Origin: Pelagibacteraceae bacterium AG-422-B15
GTDB lineage: Bacteria > Pseudomonadota > Alphaproteobacteria > Pelagibacterales > AG-422-B15
DNA: 43,234 nucleotides
Direction: 5' to 3'
NCBI GenBank assembly: GCA_003213715.1
Contig: QCMN01000011.1
Location: 1 to 43,234 of the forward strand
Shown: one piece after another, positions 16,555-25,579 of the stretch
Position numbering within the stretch: the first letter of the stretch is position 1
Layout of the letters: each line of letters starts with the position of its first letter
Notes under the pieces: model-generated
The model's database searches: none
What the model was told of the DNA's origin: nothing
Seen by the model: the letters and a program-made list of their open reading frames with translations, nothing else
Translations under genes and position numbers: made by a program

Positions 16555-18822
16555 ATGACAAAAAAAGATAGAGAAGAGCATTTCAGCGAAAGAGAAGCAT
16601 TAGTGTTTCATACCCAAGGTAAGCCAGGCAAAATAGAAATTAAAGCTACGAAACCTCTAGAGACACAAAGAGACCTTTCATTAGCTTACTCTCCTGGTGT
16701 TGCGGCTCCTGTAAATGCTATAGCAGAAGACATAAGCACAGTTTACGACTATACAAGCAAGGGTAATATAGTTGCAGTAATATCAAATGGAACTGCAATA
16801 TTAGGCCTTGGAAACTTAGGAGCTCATGCATCAAAACCAGTTATGGAAGGAAAATCTGTTTTATTTAAAAGATTTTCAGATATCGACTCAATTGATTTAG
16901 AAATTGATACCGAGGATGCTGAAAAATTTATTAACTCTGTAAAGTATTTAGGACCTTCTTTTGGAGGAATAAACCTTGAAGACATTAAAGCTCCTGAGTG
17001 TTTTATAATCGAAGACTCACTAAGAGAACAAATGGACATACCTATTTTCCATGATGATCAACATGGAACAGCAATTATATCTGCTGCAGCACTTATTAAT
17101 GCAATGGACCTTACAGGGAAAAAAATTAATGAAGCCAAAATTGTTGTTAATGGAGCAGGTGCTGCAGGTATTGCATGTCTGGAGCTTTTAAAAGCGATGG
17201 GTATGCCAAATGAAAATGCAATATTATGTGATACCAAAGGAGTTATTCATACTGAAAGAAAAGAAAATATGAACCAATGGAAATCTGCACATGCAGTAAA
17301 AACAAAGTGTAGAACTCTTGAAGATGCATTAAACGGAGCTGATATTTTTTTTGGTCTCTCAATTGGTAATATCATTAGTCAAAAAATGGTTTTATCTATG
17401 GCAGAAAAACCAATTATTTTTGCAATGGCTAATCCTGAACCTGAAATATTGCCTGAAAAGATTAAAGAATGTAGAAAGGATGCGATTATTGCTACTGGGA
17501 GATCAGATTATCCTAATCAGGTTAATAATGTCTTGGGATTCCCCTATATATTTAGAGGTGCATTAGATGTAAGGGCAAAAACAATTAACCTTGAAATGAA
17601 GATTGCTGCGGCTAAAGCAATAGCTGATCTAGCCAAGGAAGATGTACCAGATGAGGTAGCCAATGCTTATCCTGGGAAAAGACCTCAATACGGCCCAGAT
17701 TATATTATCCCTTCTCCCTTCGATCCAAGACTTATTAGTAAGGTTCCTCCAGCAGTTGCTAAAGCCGCTATGGATACTGGTGTTGCAAGGAAAGCAATTG
17801 TTGATATTGAAAATTACTCGAATGAGTTATCTGCGAGGCTCAATCCTTCTGCTGGTCTTCTACAAAAAGTTTTTCAAGAAGTAAAAGAAAATCCAAAAAG
17901 AGTAATTTTTACTGAAGGTGAAGAGGAAGATATGATCAGAGCTGCAGTAATTTTTCTAAACAATAGAATGGGTACTCCAATATTAATTGGAAGAGATGAT
18001 GTCATAAAAGATAAAATGCAGGAAATGGGATTAGATTTTTTTGACCAAATGGAAATTCACAGTACTAGGAATAAATCCGAACATGATAGGTATGCCGAAC
18101 ATATCTATCATCGTTTACAAAGAAAAGGTTTTTTAAAAAAGGATTGTTTAGATCTTCTCAATCGGGAAAGAAATGTTTTTGCAGCATGTATGGTATCTTT
18201 AAAAGAAGCTGATGCAATGGTTTGCGGTTTAACAAGAAGCTACGCTGCTTCCTTGGAAAGTATCGAGTATGTGCTTGACCCAATACCTAATAAAACAATT
18301 CTTGGCATGACAGTAATGCTATGTAATGGGAGAACTATTTTCGTTGCCGACTCAAATGTACATGATATGCCAAATGCTTCACAATTAGCAAACATCACAC
18401 AAGAAAGTGCTGAGGTAGTAAGAGAAATATTTGGAATTGAACCAAGAGCCGCTCTGGTTTCATACTCAAATTTTGGTAAGCCTTATACTGAGAGATCAGT
18501 ATACATGAGAGATGCAAAAAAAATTCTTGATGAGAGAAATGTAAACTTCGAATACGACGGAGAAATGGGCGCTAATACTGCTTTAAATGAAAATTTAATG
18601 AATCTTTATCCTTTTTGTAAATTAACTGGGCCTGCAAACTTGTTAATTATGCCAGCTATTCACAGTGCAAGCATATCAACTAAGATGCTTCAGGAATTAG
18701 GAGGAGGTACACTAGTTGGACCATACTTGGTTGGCTTTAAAGAAAGTATACAAATCGCACCTTTAGGAGCAAATGTTGCTGACATTGTTAACTTAGCTGC
18801 ATTATCAGCCTTTAAAAGTTAG
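16555..18822 (+). CDS. maeB: NADP-dependent malic enzyme with C-terminal phosphotransacetylase domain
   Basis: The enzyme decarboxylates malate to pyruvate with reduction of NADP, linking the TCA cycle to pyruvate and NADPH supply. The 755-residue protein is the large MaeB type. The malic enzyme domain spans about 1-425 (LAYSPGVAAPV, the nucleotide loop VVNGAGAAGIACLEL and FAMANPEPEI). The phosphate acetyl/butyryltransferase-like domain spans about 430-755 (RVIFTEGEEEDM, ANLLIMPAIHSASISTKML, GPYLVGF). In known MaeB proteins the second domain binds acetyl-CoA and controls activity rather than catalysing transfer. The gene is single, divergent from murJ, and its end overlaps the esterase gene by four bases. 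Confidence 0.95.
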   Translation: MTKKDREEHFSEREALVFHTQGKPGKIEIKATKPLETQRDLSLAYSPGVAAPVNAIAEDISTVYDYTSKGNIVAVISNGTAILGLGNLGAHASKPVMEGKSVLFKRFSDIDSIDLEIDTEDAEKFINSVKYLGPSFGGINLEDIKAPECFIIEDSLREQMDIPIFHDDQHGTAIISAAALINAMDLTGKKINEAKIVVNGAGAAGIACLELLKAMGMPNENAILCDTKGVIHTERKENMNQWKSAHAVKTKCRTLEDALNGADIFFGLSIGNIISQKMVLSMAEKPIIFAMANPEPEILPEKIKECRKDAIIATGRSDYPNQVNNVLGFPYIFRGALDVRAKTINLEMKIAAAKAIADLAKEDVPDEVANAYPGKRPQYGPDYIIPSPFDPRLISKVPPAVAKAAMDTGVARKAIVDIENYSNELSARLNPSAGLLQKVFQEVKENPKRVIFTEGEEEDMIRAAVIFLNNRMGTPILIGRDDVIKDKMQEMGLDFFDQMEIHSTRNKSEHDRYAEHIYHRLQRKGFLKKDCLDLLNRERNVFAACMVSLKEADAMVCGLTRSYAASLESIEYVLDPIPNKTILGMTVMLCNGRTIFVADSNVHDMPNASQLANITQESAEVVREIFGIEPRAALVSYSNFGKPYTERSVYMRDAKKILDERNVNFEYDGEMGANTALNENLMNLYPFCKLTGPANLLIMPAIHSASISTKMLQELGGGTLVGPYLVGFKESIQIAPLGANVADIVNLAALSAFKS

Positions 18823-19781
18823 TTTTTCAAAAAATATGCGATCTCTTTGAGTGCTTGTTTTGCCTCAGGTAAAAAACCAAATATTTGCCAAACATGAGGT
18901 AGATTGTTGTATACGCTTAAAGTCACTTCATTGTTTCCATCTTTTATTTTAGATTCAAGATCCAGAGAGTCGCTATACAATATTTCAATATCACTAACCT
19001 GTATCAAGGTTTTTGGATAGTTAGAGTATTTTGCAAATACAGGGGATATAAGAGGATTTTTATAATCTTGATTTGGGGCGTACCATTCTTTGACAGTTTT
19101 CTGCATAGAGAGCGATGTGTTTAGCCAATTATCGTAAGATAAATAAGGATCTGACTTTGAATTTTCCTTAATGCTTCTTCCCTCGCCAGTAAGGTCTGTC
19201 CATGGAGATAATAAAAATAGTTTTGAAGGTAATTTTTGATTTAACTCTTGTAATTTCAATGTGCTGACTAAAGTTAAATTACCTCCAGCTGAGTCCCCTC
19301 CAAAATAAATATTTTCATTTTTAAATCCTCTTTCTAATAAGGCATTATAACTGCTTATAGTTTCGTCGATTGCTTTAGGAAAATTACTTTCAGGTGATAA
19401 TGGGTAATCAATAGCAAATATTTGAATTGAGGATAACTTAGCTAATGTTATAAGCATATTTTGATGTGTCTCTGGTGATCCAGCTACATAACCCCCTCCA
19501 TGAAGATAAAGTATGCATTTTTCTTTATCGGAGTTTTTATTTGTAAAATGTAAAGTTCTCGTTTCACTTAAATAAATTTCTTTAATATCAATAGATGATT
19601 TGCGTTTATTGAAAATTAATTTTTGCAAAAGTTTAGAGCCTAATGAATTATCTTGATCAACGTAACCTTCCTGATTCATCATCTTTCTTGCTTCAATGTA
19701 GGATCTTTTTTCAACAGGAGGTTGAACATTTTTTACATATTTTTTAAGCATGAAGTTGAGTATGTTTGATTGTATGCTCAT
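18819..19781 (-). CDS. Alpha/beta hydrolase, hormone-sensitive-lipase-like esterase (family IV)
   Basis: The 320-residue protein has the HSL-family oxyanion motif HGGGY at 94-98 and the nucleophile elbow G162-D-S164-A-G-G167. The Asp and His of the triad probably fall in VSDIEILYSDS and NLPHVWQIF near the C-terminus. DYPLSPES (about 125-132) is another family mark. No signal peptide is seen, so it is likely a cytosolic carboxylesterase acting on short acyl esters. The natural substrate is unknown. It converges with maeB and is separated from gshB by six bases. Confidence 0.87.
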   Translation of the reverse strand: MSIQSNILNFMLKKYVKNVQPPVEKRSYIEARKMMNQEGYVDQDNSLGSKLLQKLIFNKRKSSIDIKEIYLSETRTLHFTNKNSDKEKCILYLHGGGYVAGSPETHQNMLITLAKLSSIQIFAIDYPLSPESNFPKAIDETISSYNALLERGFKNENIYFGGDSAGGNLTLVSTLKLQELNQKLPSKLFLLSPWTDLTGEGRSIKENSKSDPYLSYDNWLNTSLSMQKTVKEWYAPNQDYKNPLISPVFAKYSNYPKTLIQVSDIEILYSDSLDLESKIKDGNNEVTLSVYNNLPHVWQIFGFLPEAKQALKEIAYFLKN

Positions 19782-19787
19782 ATCGAA

Positions 19788-20720
19788 TTAATTAGTTTTT
19801 AAAAGCTGATCCCAAATTATTTTTGAAATATCAATCTTATGAAGTTTTTTGATTTCTTGTATGCAGGTCGGTGACGTAACATTAATTTCTGTTAAATATT
19901 TACCAATTACGTCAATGCCTACAAAAAAAAGTCCTTCATCTTTTAAAAATCCTCTGATTTCCTTACAAATATTTAAATCTTGTCTTGATATTTTGACTGC
20001 TTCGCAATTTCCTCCCACATGAATATTTGAGCGTATTTCGTTGTTCTTGGGTATCCTTCTCAAAGCTGCAATTGGTTCTCCATTAACAAGAATTATTCGT
20101 TTGTCTCCATGTTTGATTTTCGGAAGAAATTTTTGAATTATAAATGGTTCTGTATGCTGATCTATGAAACGTTCGATGATTTGATTATAGTTTTCATCTT
20201 CTTTATCAAGTAAAAATATACTTTCGCCTCCATTGCCGTAGAGAGGTTTAATTACGCACTTTCCATTTTGTTTTATAAAATCATTTATTTCCTTTTTTTC
20301 TCTAGTAATAACCGTTGGAGGTATTATTTCTTTATAAGATAGCATTGAAATTTTTTCTGGTGCGTTTCTTATCCCATTTGGACGATTTATAAATTTAGTA
20401 GGCCCTTTTACTTGTTCTAAGAGATGCATAGAAGAAATATATTCCATGTTGTAAGGCGGATCCTGTCGAATGAAAACATAATTGAAATTATCAACCCTTA
20501 CTTGTTTAGGATTACCAATTACATAATTTTTTAATTTATTATCTTTAAAAGAAATTTCTCTAGCCTGAGCATATACCAAATTATTTTTAAATGTCAGACT
20601 ACCTGGTAAAAAATAAAAATTCTTATTTTTTCTTTTTTGGGACTCTAGAATTAATGGTAAGGAACTATCAGTCTTAATATTTAGCTTATCAATTTCATCA
20701 ATTTGAAAACCTACGTTCAT
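19788..20720 (-). CDS. gshB: Glutathione synthetase
   Basis: GshB joins gamma-glutamylcysteine and glycine using ATP, the second step of glutathione synthesis. The 310-residue ATP-grasp protein shows MNVGFQIDEIDKLN at the start, RQDPPYNMEY, the glycine-rich KPLYGNGGESIF loop, and FIIQKFLP. It also shows GDKRIILVNGEPIAALRR and the C-terminal VGIDVIGKYLTEINVTSPT with metal-binding residues. Length matches the family. It starts five bases after the BON-domain gene's stop and precedes the esterase gene, so these are probably cotranscribed. Confidence 0.96.
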   Translation of the reverse strand: MNVGFQIDEIDKLNIKTDSSLPLILESQKRKNKNFYFLPGSLTFKNNLVYAQAREISFKDNKLKNYVIGNPKQVRVDNFNYVFIRQDPPYNMEYISSMHLLEQVKGPTKFINRPNGIRNAPEKISMLSYKEIIPPTVITREKKEINDFIKQNGKCVIKPLYGNGGESIFLLDKEDENYNQIIERFIDQHTEPFIIQKFLPKIKHGDKRIILVNGEPIAALRRIPKNNEIRSNIHVGGNCEAVKISRQDLNICKEIRGFLKDEGLFFVGIDVIGKYLTEINVTSPTCIQEIKKLHKIDISKIIWDQLLKTN

Positions 20721-20725
20721 TTAAA

Positions 20726-21316
20726 TTAAAATTCATCAGTTTTGATTGAGATGTAATCTATTACTTCTTCAACACCATATATATCTCTAGCGATATTTAT
20801 TACTAAATCTCTTTCATCCTCGCTTCCAGCAATACCTATGATGTAAACTAGCTTATTAACTGTCTCAATACTATAATTTAATGAATTAACATTTTCATTC
20901 AATATAAGTTTTCCCTTTACCTTTGTGCTTATAACAAGATCATCAGCGAAGTTAATTATACTATCTGAGTTTGATATTTGGATTTCATTAATAACAGTTT
21001 GTACTCCTTTTACTCCCCAAGCAATCCGTGTTGCTTCAATTTTAAGATCTATATTCTCAACTGTCCCAGTCAATAACACTCTTCCTTGTGACACCTCAAC
21101 ATCAATATTAAAAAATAATTTTTCGTTTTGATCAAAATATGTATTTTTTATTAGAGTTTTTATAATTGTATCATCAACAAACTCTCCAATTGATCTATCT
21201 TCTTGATTGACTGTAACTACCTTAACAGCTGTGCCAGTTGCTACTTGTGCACAGTGAGCTATCAAGATAGAGGGTAGTATTATATAAACTAAGGTATAAA
21301 CAAACTTAATGTGCAT
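20726..21316 (-). CDS. BON-domain periplasmic protein (OsmY/YraP-like)
   Basis: The 196-residue protein has a hydrophobic N-terminal export signal (about 5-22) ending in LIAHCAQ. This could be a non-ideal lipobox with Cys23. Two BON domains follow (about 48-115 and 122-192), each with an ISEVEVSQGRVLLTGTVEN-like pattern. BON domains bind membranes or glycans, and OsmY and DolP (YraP) are the named relatives. A DolP-type role in outer membrane maintenance fits the rsmI/lpoA context, as in the E. coli yra region, but is an inference. The yraN gene often found here is absent. Confidence 0.8.
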   Translation of the reverse strand: MHIKFVYTLVYIILPSILIAHCAQVATGTAVKVVTVNQEDRSIGEFVDDTIIKTLIKNTYFDQNEKLFFNIDVEVSQGRVLLTGTVENIDLKIEATRIAWGVKGVQTVINEIQISNSDSIINFADDLVISTKVKGKLILNENVNSLNYSIETVNKLVYIIGIAGSEDERDLVINIARDIYGVEEVIDYISIKTDEF

Positions 21317-21347
21317 TATAAATTATTATTATATATCAAAATTAATA

Positions 21348-22238
21348 TCATTGCTTATTTTTTATTAGTAACTGATATACCTCTCTTTTTGAAAGATTAA
21401 AGAATGTTGAAATAATTTTTGAAATTTTAGATGTATTAAGCCCTGCAGCAAAAAGTTGATCAGATAATATTGAAATTTCTTCATTTGAAATTTTATTTTC
21501 TTTACTGTGGTAAAGAGGCTTCACCACAAATGTTATTTCACCTAAAATTTTTTTTCTGTTTCTCAGTTTTTCAATTACTTCTGTAATATTCGAGTTAATG
21601 ACTTCTTCATTCTTTTTAGTTAATTCTCTTACAAATGTCACCTCACAACTACCATGATGATCATTGATAAAATTAAGTGTTTTTAGAATTCGCAGAGGTG
21701 ATTCAAAATATATTACTGCGCATTCAAGTTTTTTTATCAAATCCAATTCTTTTAGAGCTTCATTTTTATGTCTTGGAAAAAAACTTCTAAACATAAAAGA
21801 TTTTTGAGCAAAACTTGACAAAACATAGCTTGATATGGTTGCTGATGGACCAGGTAACGAAAATACATTAATTTTTTTTTCGTCACAAATTTTTATAAGA
21901 TCTGAACCAGGATCCGAAATTATTGGTGTGCCGGCATCAGATATTATTGCAATTGATAATCCCGCTTGTAATTTTTTTATTATTAATGGAATAGAGTTTT
22001 TTGAGTTGAATTTATGAAATGGTTTTAGTTGGGTTTTAATTCCATATTTAGTCGTTAATTTTTTACTTATGCGAGTATCTTCACATAAGATTAAATCTAC
22101 ACAAGACAGAATTTTAAGAGATCGTAGGGTAATATCACCTAAATTGCCAATTGGAGTTGCCACAATGTATAATCCATTTTGAACCTTTTCGTATTCTAAT
22201 AATTCATTAATATAACCATTGTTTAGTTTTATGTTCAT
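21348..22238 (-). CDS. rsmI: 16S rRNA (cytidine1402-2'-O)-methyltransferase RsmI
   Basis: RsmI methylates the ribose of C1402 in the 16S rRNA decoding site with SAM. The 296-residue tetrapyrrole-methylase-fold protein has VATPIGNLGDITLRSL (about 27-42), LCEDTRISKKL, ISDAGTPIISDPG and VTFVRELTKKNEE, all diagnostic. The C-terminal 40 residues form the usual small helical domain. The only plausible start is the ATG at 22238, immediately adjacent to the lpoA start on the other strand. No ribosome binding site precedes it, and any promoter must lie within lpoA. Confidence 0.96.
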   Translation of the reverse strand: MNIKLNNGYINELLEYEKVQNGLYIVATPIGNLGDITLRSLKILSCVDLILCEDTRISKKLTTKYGIKTQLKPFHKFNSKNSIPLIIKKLQAGLSIAIISDAGTPIISDPGSDLIKICDEKKINVFSLPGPSATISSYVLSSFAQKSFMFRSFFPRHKNEALKELDLIKKLECAVIYFESPLRILKTLNFINDHHGSCEVTFVRELTKKNEEVINSNITEVIEKLRNRKKILGEITFVVKPLYHSKENKISNEEISILSDQLFAAGLNTSKISKIISTFFNLSKREVYQLLIKNKQ

Positions 22239-23531
22239 ATGTATCTAAAAAAAAAATTTATTCTACTAATAACTATCTTTGCATTCATTGGCTTTCTTAG
22301 TTGTGAGACTCCAACTAATTACCAAACTGAAACTACCACATATAATAAATCTATAAAATTAGATAATAAGAATATAAATAATAATTCATTATCAACGCAG
22401 ATTTTGAATGAAGAAAAGGATACTGCTCAAAGAGAATTTCTTAATATTGTTTTGATGCTCCCTTTAAGCGGTAAACATTATCAATTAGGTAAATCGTTAT
22501 TAAACTCCGCTCAATTGGCAGTTGAAAAAAAAAATAATAAGAAAATAATATTTACAATAATTGATACAGGTGATGAAGAGCAGTTATTATCTCGATTATA
22601 TAACGTACTTGAAGATCATATAGATATAATTATCGGGCCAGTTTTCTCAGATAAAGTAAATCAGGTCAGGGAAGTTACAAAAAATAAAGATATACCCATT
22701 GTTGCATTTTCTAATAATTCTAAAATACAAGATAACAGGTTATATGTATTTGGGCTTAAATTAGAAGATGAATTAAATGAATTATTAACCTATTCCATTA
22801 AGCGTAATTTAAAAAAATATGCTGTATTAGTTCCAAGAAATGAATTTGGAAGTCGTGTTGAAAAAGAAATTAAACAATTTGAGTCTAAAAATAATTTATC
22901 GACCTTTAACTTTACTTTCTATAATCCAAATTCTCCAGATTTTTATGATGTTTCAAAGAATGTTTCTAATTTTGAAGAAAGAAAAGCTAATTTAGAAAAG
23001 AAAATTAAACAATTGGAAAAAGAAAATTCTGAAAAAGCAAAAGAGGAATTGAAGAAGTTAAAAAAATTAGATACTTACGGTGAATTAAATTTTGAAGCCC
23101 TGATAATTTTCGCGCAAAATTTTCAAGAGGTGTCAAACTTCAGTTCTATACTTCCATATTACGACGTAGACCCTAAAAAAATACAATATATTGGAAGTTC
23201 ATTGTGGGCTAAAAATTTATCACTAAAAGAACCAGGTTTAGATAATGGATACTTCGCTTCACTTGACATAGATAATCGGAGAAAATTTGAGGATATGTAT
23301 TTAGAAGTTTTCAATTCTAAGCCACACTCTTTAGCAGCATTAAGTTATGATATTGTTGGACTCATCAGTAATCTTCATCAAGACAAAAACAATTTCACAA
23401 TAGAAAAGCTGCATAACTCCAATGGCTTTATTGGTATAAACGGATGGTTTAAAATGACTTCAAATGGCAATGTCTCACGTCAACCAAAAATATATAAAAT
23501 AAAGAATCAAAAATTTAGTCTTTTAAATTAA
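22239..23531 (+). CDS. lpoA: Penicillin-binding protein activator (LpoA-like lipoprotein)
   Basis: LpoA-type lipoproteins sit in the outer membrane and activate peptidoglycan synthases. The 430-residue protein has a lipoprotein signal (MYLKKKFILL..., lipobox FLSC with Cys22). A low-complexity Asn/Thr linker (about 23-65) and a type 1 periplasmic binding fold (about 68-430) follow, with VLMLPLSGKHYQLGKSLLN and IIGPVFSDKVNQV. A charged Lys/Glu helix at about 246-282 interrupts the fold, as in alphaproteobacterial members. A run of ten A encodes the N-terminal lysines in frame. The start codon abuts that of rsmI. A plain amino-acid-binding role is possible but the lipobox and context favour LpoA. 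Confidence 0.85.
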   Translation: MYLKKKFILLITIFAFIGFLSCETPTNYQTETTTYNKSIKLDNKNINNNSLSTQILNEEKDTAQREFLNIVLMLPLSGKHYQLGKSLLNSAQLAVEKKNNKKIIFTIIDTGDEEQLLSRLYNVLEDHIDIIIGPVFSDKVNQVREVTKNKDIPIVAFSNNSKIQDNRLYVFGLKLEDELNELLTYSIKRNLKKYAVLVPRNEFGSRVEKEIKQFESKNNLSTFNFTFYNPNSPDFYDVSKNVSNFEERKANLEKKIKQLEKENSEKAKEELKKLKKLDTYGELNFEALIIFAQNFQEVSNFSSILPYYDVDPKKIQYIGSSLWAKNLSLKEPGLDNGYFASLDIDNRRKFEDMYLEVFNSKPHSLAALSYDIVGLISNLHQDKNNFTIEKLHNSNGFIGINGWFKMTSNGNVSRQPKIYKIKNQKFSLLN

Positions 23532-24142
23532 TCTATAAATCTTTCTAAGTATGTTTTCATTTTTTTAAATGCTATTGATCGATGACTTATTCTTTCCTTA
23601 TAATCGAAATTCATTTCACCAAATGTTTTTTTATAACCAATTGGTACAAAAATAGGATCATATCCAAAACCATTTTTGCCTAGAGGGGGAAATTGAACAT
23701 GTCCATATTTTTTTCCTTCGAATACTCTGTAATTATTATCTGGGAAATAAATGGATAAAGCACAACAAAAAAAAGCTTTTCGAGATCTCTTGTTTACATA
23801 ATTATTTTTAAGAATTTTTTGGTGTATTTTTCTGATTGCAGTGTTGAAATTTTTATCCTTTCCTGCCCATCTGGCTGAATATATTCCAGGCTGATTACCA
23901 AGCGATAGAATACAAAGGCCACTATCGTCAGCTATAGCAGGAATACCTGATTTTTTGGCAGCATTTTTTGATTTTATAAGAGAATTTTCTTTAAAAGTTT
24001 TTCCATTTTCGATTGGTTCATTGATACAAAATTTTTTTGCAGAGTAAATTTTGAATCCCATTGGCTTTAATAAAGATCTGATTTCTCTTACCTTTCCTTC
24101 GTTATGACTGGCAATAACTATTTCTTTTATATTTTTAATCAC
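23528..24142 (-). CDS. rdgB: Non-canonical purine NTP pyrophosphatase RdgB/HAM1
   Basis: The enzyme hydrolyses dITP, ITP and XTP to monophosphates and keeps them out of nucleic acids. The 204-residue protein shows IVIASHNEGKVREI at 9-22 (substrate-binding), AIADDSGLCI with the catalytic Asp, GIYSARWAG, GKNGFGYDPIFVP and the C-terminal SHRSIAFKKM. All family blocks are present at normal length. It overlaps rph upstream by eight bases and lpoA downstream by four bases in convergent orientation. Confidence 0.96.
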   Translation of the reverse strand: MIKNIKEIVIASHNEGKVREIRSLLKPMGFKIYSAKKFCINEPIENGKTFKENSLIKSKNAAKKSGIPAIADDSGLCILSLGNQPGIYSARWAGKDKNFNTAIRKIHQKILKNNYVNKRSRKAFFCCALSIYFPDNNYRVFEGKKYGHVQFPPLGKNGFGYDPIFVPIGYKKTFGEMNFDYKERISHRSIAFKKMKTYLERFID

Positions 24143-24848
24143 TTAAAATTTGTTTTTGCATTTGGATGATCTCAGAGATCCCTGATTTTGCAAGTTCCAA
24201 CATTGCATTAAATGACCTCTCCTCACAAAGCTTTTTTTCCGAAGTCATCTGTACTTCAACTAATTTACCACTTTCTGTTATTACAAAATTTGCATCTACT
24301 TCAGCATTTTGATCTTCTTCAAAATCTAAGTCTAAATAAGGCTCGCCATTTATAATTCCACAGCTAATCGCGGCAACATATTCACTAATTGGATTTTTTT
24401 TTATAATTTTTTTATTAAGCATATGATTAATGCATAATTGAAGTGCGATAAATGATCCTGAGATTGAAGCGGTTCTTGTTCCACCATCTGCTTGAATAAC
24501 ATCACAATCTATTATTATTTGTAATTCTCTTAAATCTTCTAAATTAACTATAGATCTTAATGATCTTCCAATTAGTCTTTGTATTTCCTGTGTTCTACCA
24601 GATTGTTTACCTTTGGCGGCCTCTCTAGACATTCTCTCAGAAGTTGATCTTGGTAACATCCCATATTCTGCAGTTACCCACCCAGTCTCTGAATTTTTTA
24701 ACCATCTTGGTAAATTTCTATCAAGCGATGCACTGCAGATCACATGCGTATCACCACATTTAATTAAGCATGAGCCTTCCGGATTGCATGAAAAATTAGG
24801 AATTATTTCTATATCTCTTAATTGGTTAATATTTCTATTATTTCTCAT
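24135..24848 (-). CDS. rph: Ribonuclease PH
   Basis: RNase PH is a phosphate-dependent 3'-5' exoribonuclease that trims tRNA 3' ends. The 237-residue protein has GSCLIKCGDTHVICSAS, GWVTAEYGMLPRST, GRTQEIQRLIGRSLRSIV and IDCDVIQADGGTRTASISG with conserved catalytic Asp residues, plus VDANFVITESGKLVEVQMT. Length is standard. It is paired with rdgB and faces grpE across a 59-base gap. In many alphaproteobacteria hrcA lies between rph and grpE; here it does not. Confidence 0.97.
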   Translation of the reverse strand: MRNNRNINQLRDIEIIPNFSCNPEGSCLIKCGDTHVICSASLDRNLPRWLKNSETGWVTAEYGMLPRSTSERMSREAAKGKQSGRTQEIQRLIGRSLRSIVNLEDLRELQIIIDCDVIQADGGTRTASISGSFIALQLCINHMLNKKIIKKNPISEYVAAISCGIINGEPYLDLDFEEDQNAEVDANFVITESGKLVEVQMTSEKKLCEERSFNAMLELAKSGISEIIQMQKQILSD

Positions 24849-24871
24849 TGAGTGATAAATTATACTATGTA

Positions 24872-24900
24872 TTGACGAAAATAATATAGATCATTACATA
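24872..24900 (+). promoter_or_regulatory. Candidate promoter for grpE (leaderless arrangement)
   Basis: TTGACG (24872-24877) and TACATA (24895-24900) are separated by exactly 17 bases in the 59-base gap between rph and grpE. The -35 matches five of six and the -10 four of six consensus positions. Transcription would begin at about 24907, essentially at the ATG at 24908, so the mRNA could be leaderless. No Shine-Dalgarno sequence and no CIRCE inverted repeat is present. Confidence 0.5.
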
Positions 24901-24907
24901 ATTAAAT

Positions 24908-25459
24908 ATGGCCAAAAATAAAAATAAAAAAAATTTAGACCCCAAGCCAGCCAAAGCAGATGAAAATTCTGAAGTAAAAACAGAAGAAGCAGGAGCTGAA
25001 GATAATGGAAAGCTTAAAGATCTTGAAAGTAGGCTTCTAACCAGCCTGGCTGAAAATGAAAATTTAAGAAAAAGATTTGAAAGAGAAAAAGAGGACTTAA
25101 GCAATTATGTGATTTCGAATTTCGCAAAAGAGATACTATCGGTTCTCGATAATCTCCAAAGAGCTATAACTTCAGTTAAAGTTAAAGAAGTAAAAGAAAA
25201 ATCAGACAGTCTTTCACAACTATTCGAGGGAATTGAGCTTACCGAAAAACAAATTATATCTACTTTTGAAAGATTTAAGATTGAACAAATTAAATCACTG
25301 GGTGAGCAATTTGATCCAAATATCCACCAAGCAATGTTTGAAGTTGAAAAGGATGATCAAGAATCAGGAACAATTGCTGAGGTTGTTCAAGAGGGATACA
25401 AAATTGGAGATAGACTTCTAAGACCAGCACTTGTAGGCGTGGTAAAGAAAAAAATATAA
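24908..25459 (+). CDS. grpE: GrpE nucleotide exchange factor
   Basis: GrpE releases ADP from DnaK. The 183-residue protein has a Lys-rich disordered N-terminus (about 1-35) and a long helical dimerisation segment (about 35-95, with LLTSLAENENLRKRFEREKED). A C-terminal beta domain ends in GYKIGDRLLRPALVGVVKK, the most conserved GrpE block. LGEQFDPNIHQAMFEVEKDD is also typical. It is followed 120 bases later by dnaK in the same direction, forming the usual chaperone cluster. Confidence 0.96.
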   Translation: MAKNKNKKNLDPKPAKADENSEVKTEEAGAEDNGKLKDLESRLLTSLAENENLRKRFEREKEDLSNYVISNFAKEILSVLDNLQRAITSVKVKEVKEKSDSLSQLFEGIELTEKQIISTFERFKIEQIKSLGEQFDPNIHQAMFEVEKDDQESGTIAEVVQEGYKIGDRLLRPALVGVVKKKI

Positions 25460-25523
25460 TAATATCAATAGGATAGTATAATAATAATTAAAAATCTCAT
25501 TTTACTCTTTTTTTAAGCAAGGG

Positions 25524-25552
25524 GTTGTACTGCAAAATCAACTACCCATATA
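25524..25552 (+). promoter_or_regulatory. Candidate heat-shock (RpoH-type) promoter for dnaK
   Basis: The 120-base gap between grpE and dnaK contains GTTG (25524-25527), then 17 bases, then CCCATAT (25545-25551). The layout resembles alphaproteobacterial RpoH promoters (CTTG, 17-18 bases, C-rich -10). An overlapping housekeeping reading, TTGTAC-18-TATATA, is also possible. The leader would be about 20-25 bases. The motif resembles that before hslV (39443-39472). No CIRCE repeat is seen. The remainder of the gap is AT-rich without a clear terminator. Confidence 0.5.
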
Positions 25553-25579
25553 TAACAAATATTAATTCAGAGTAAGAAT

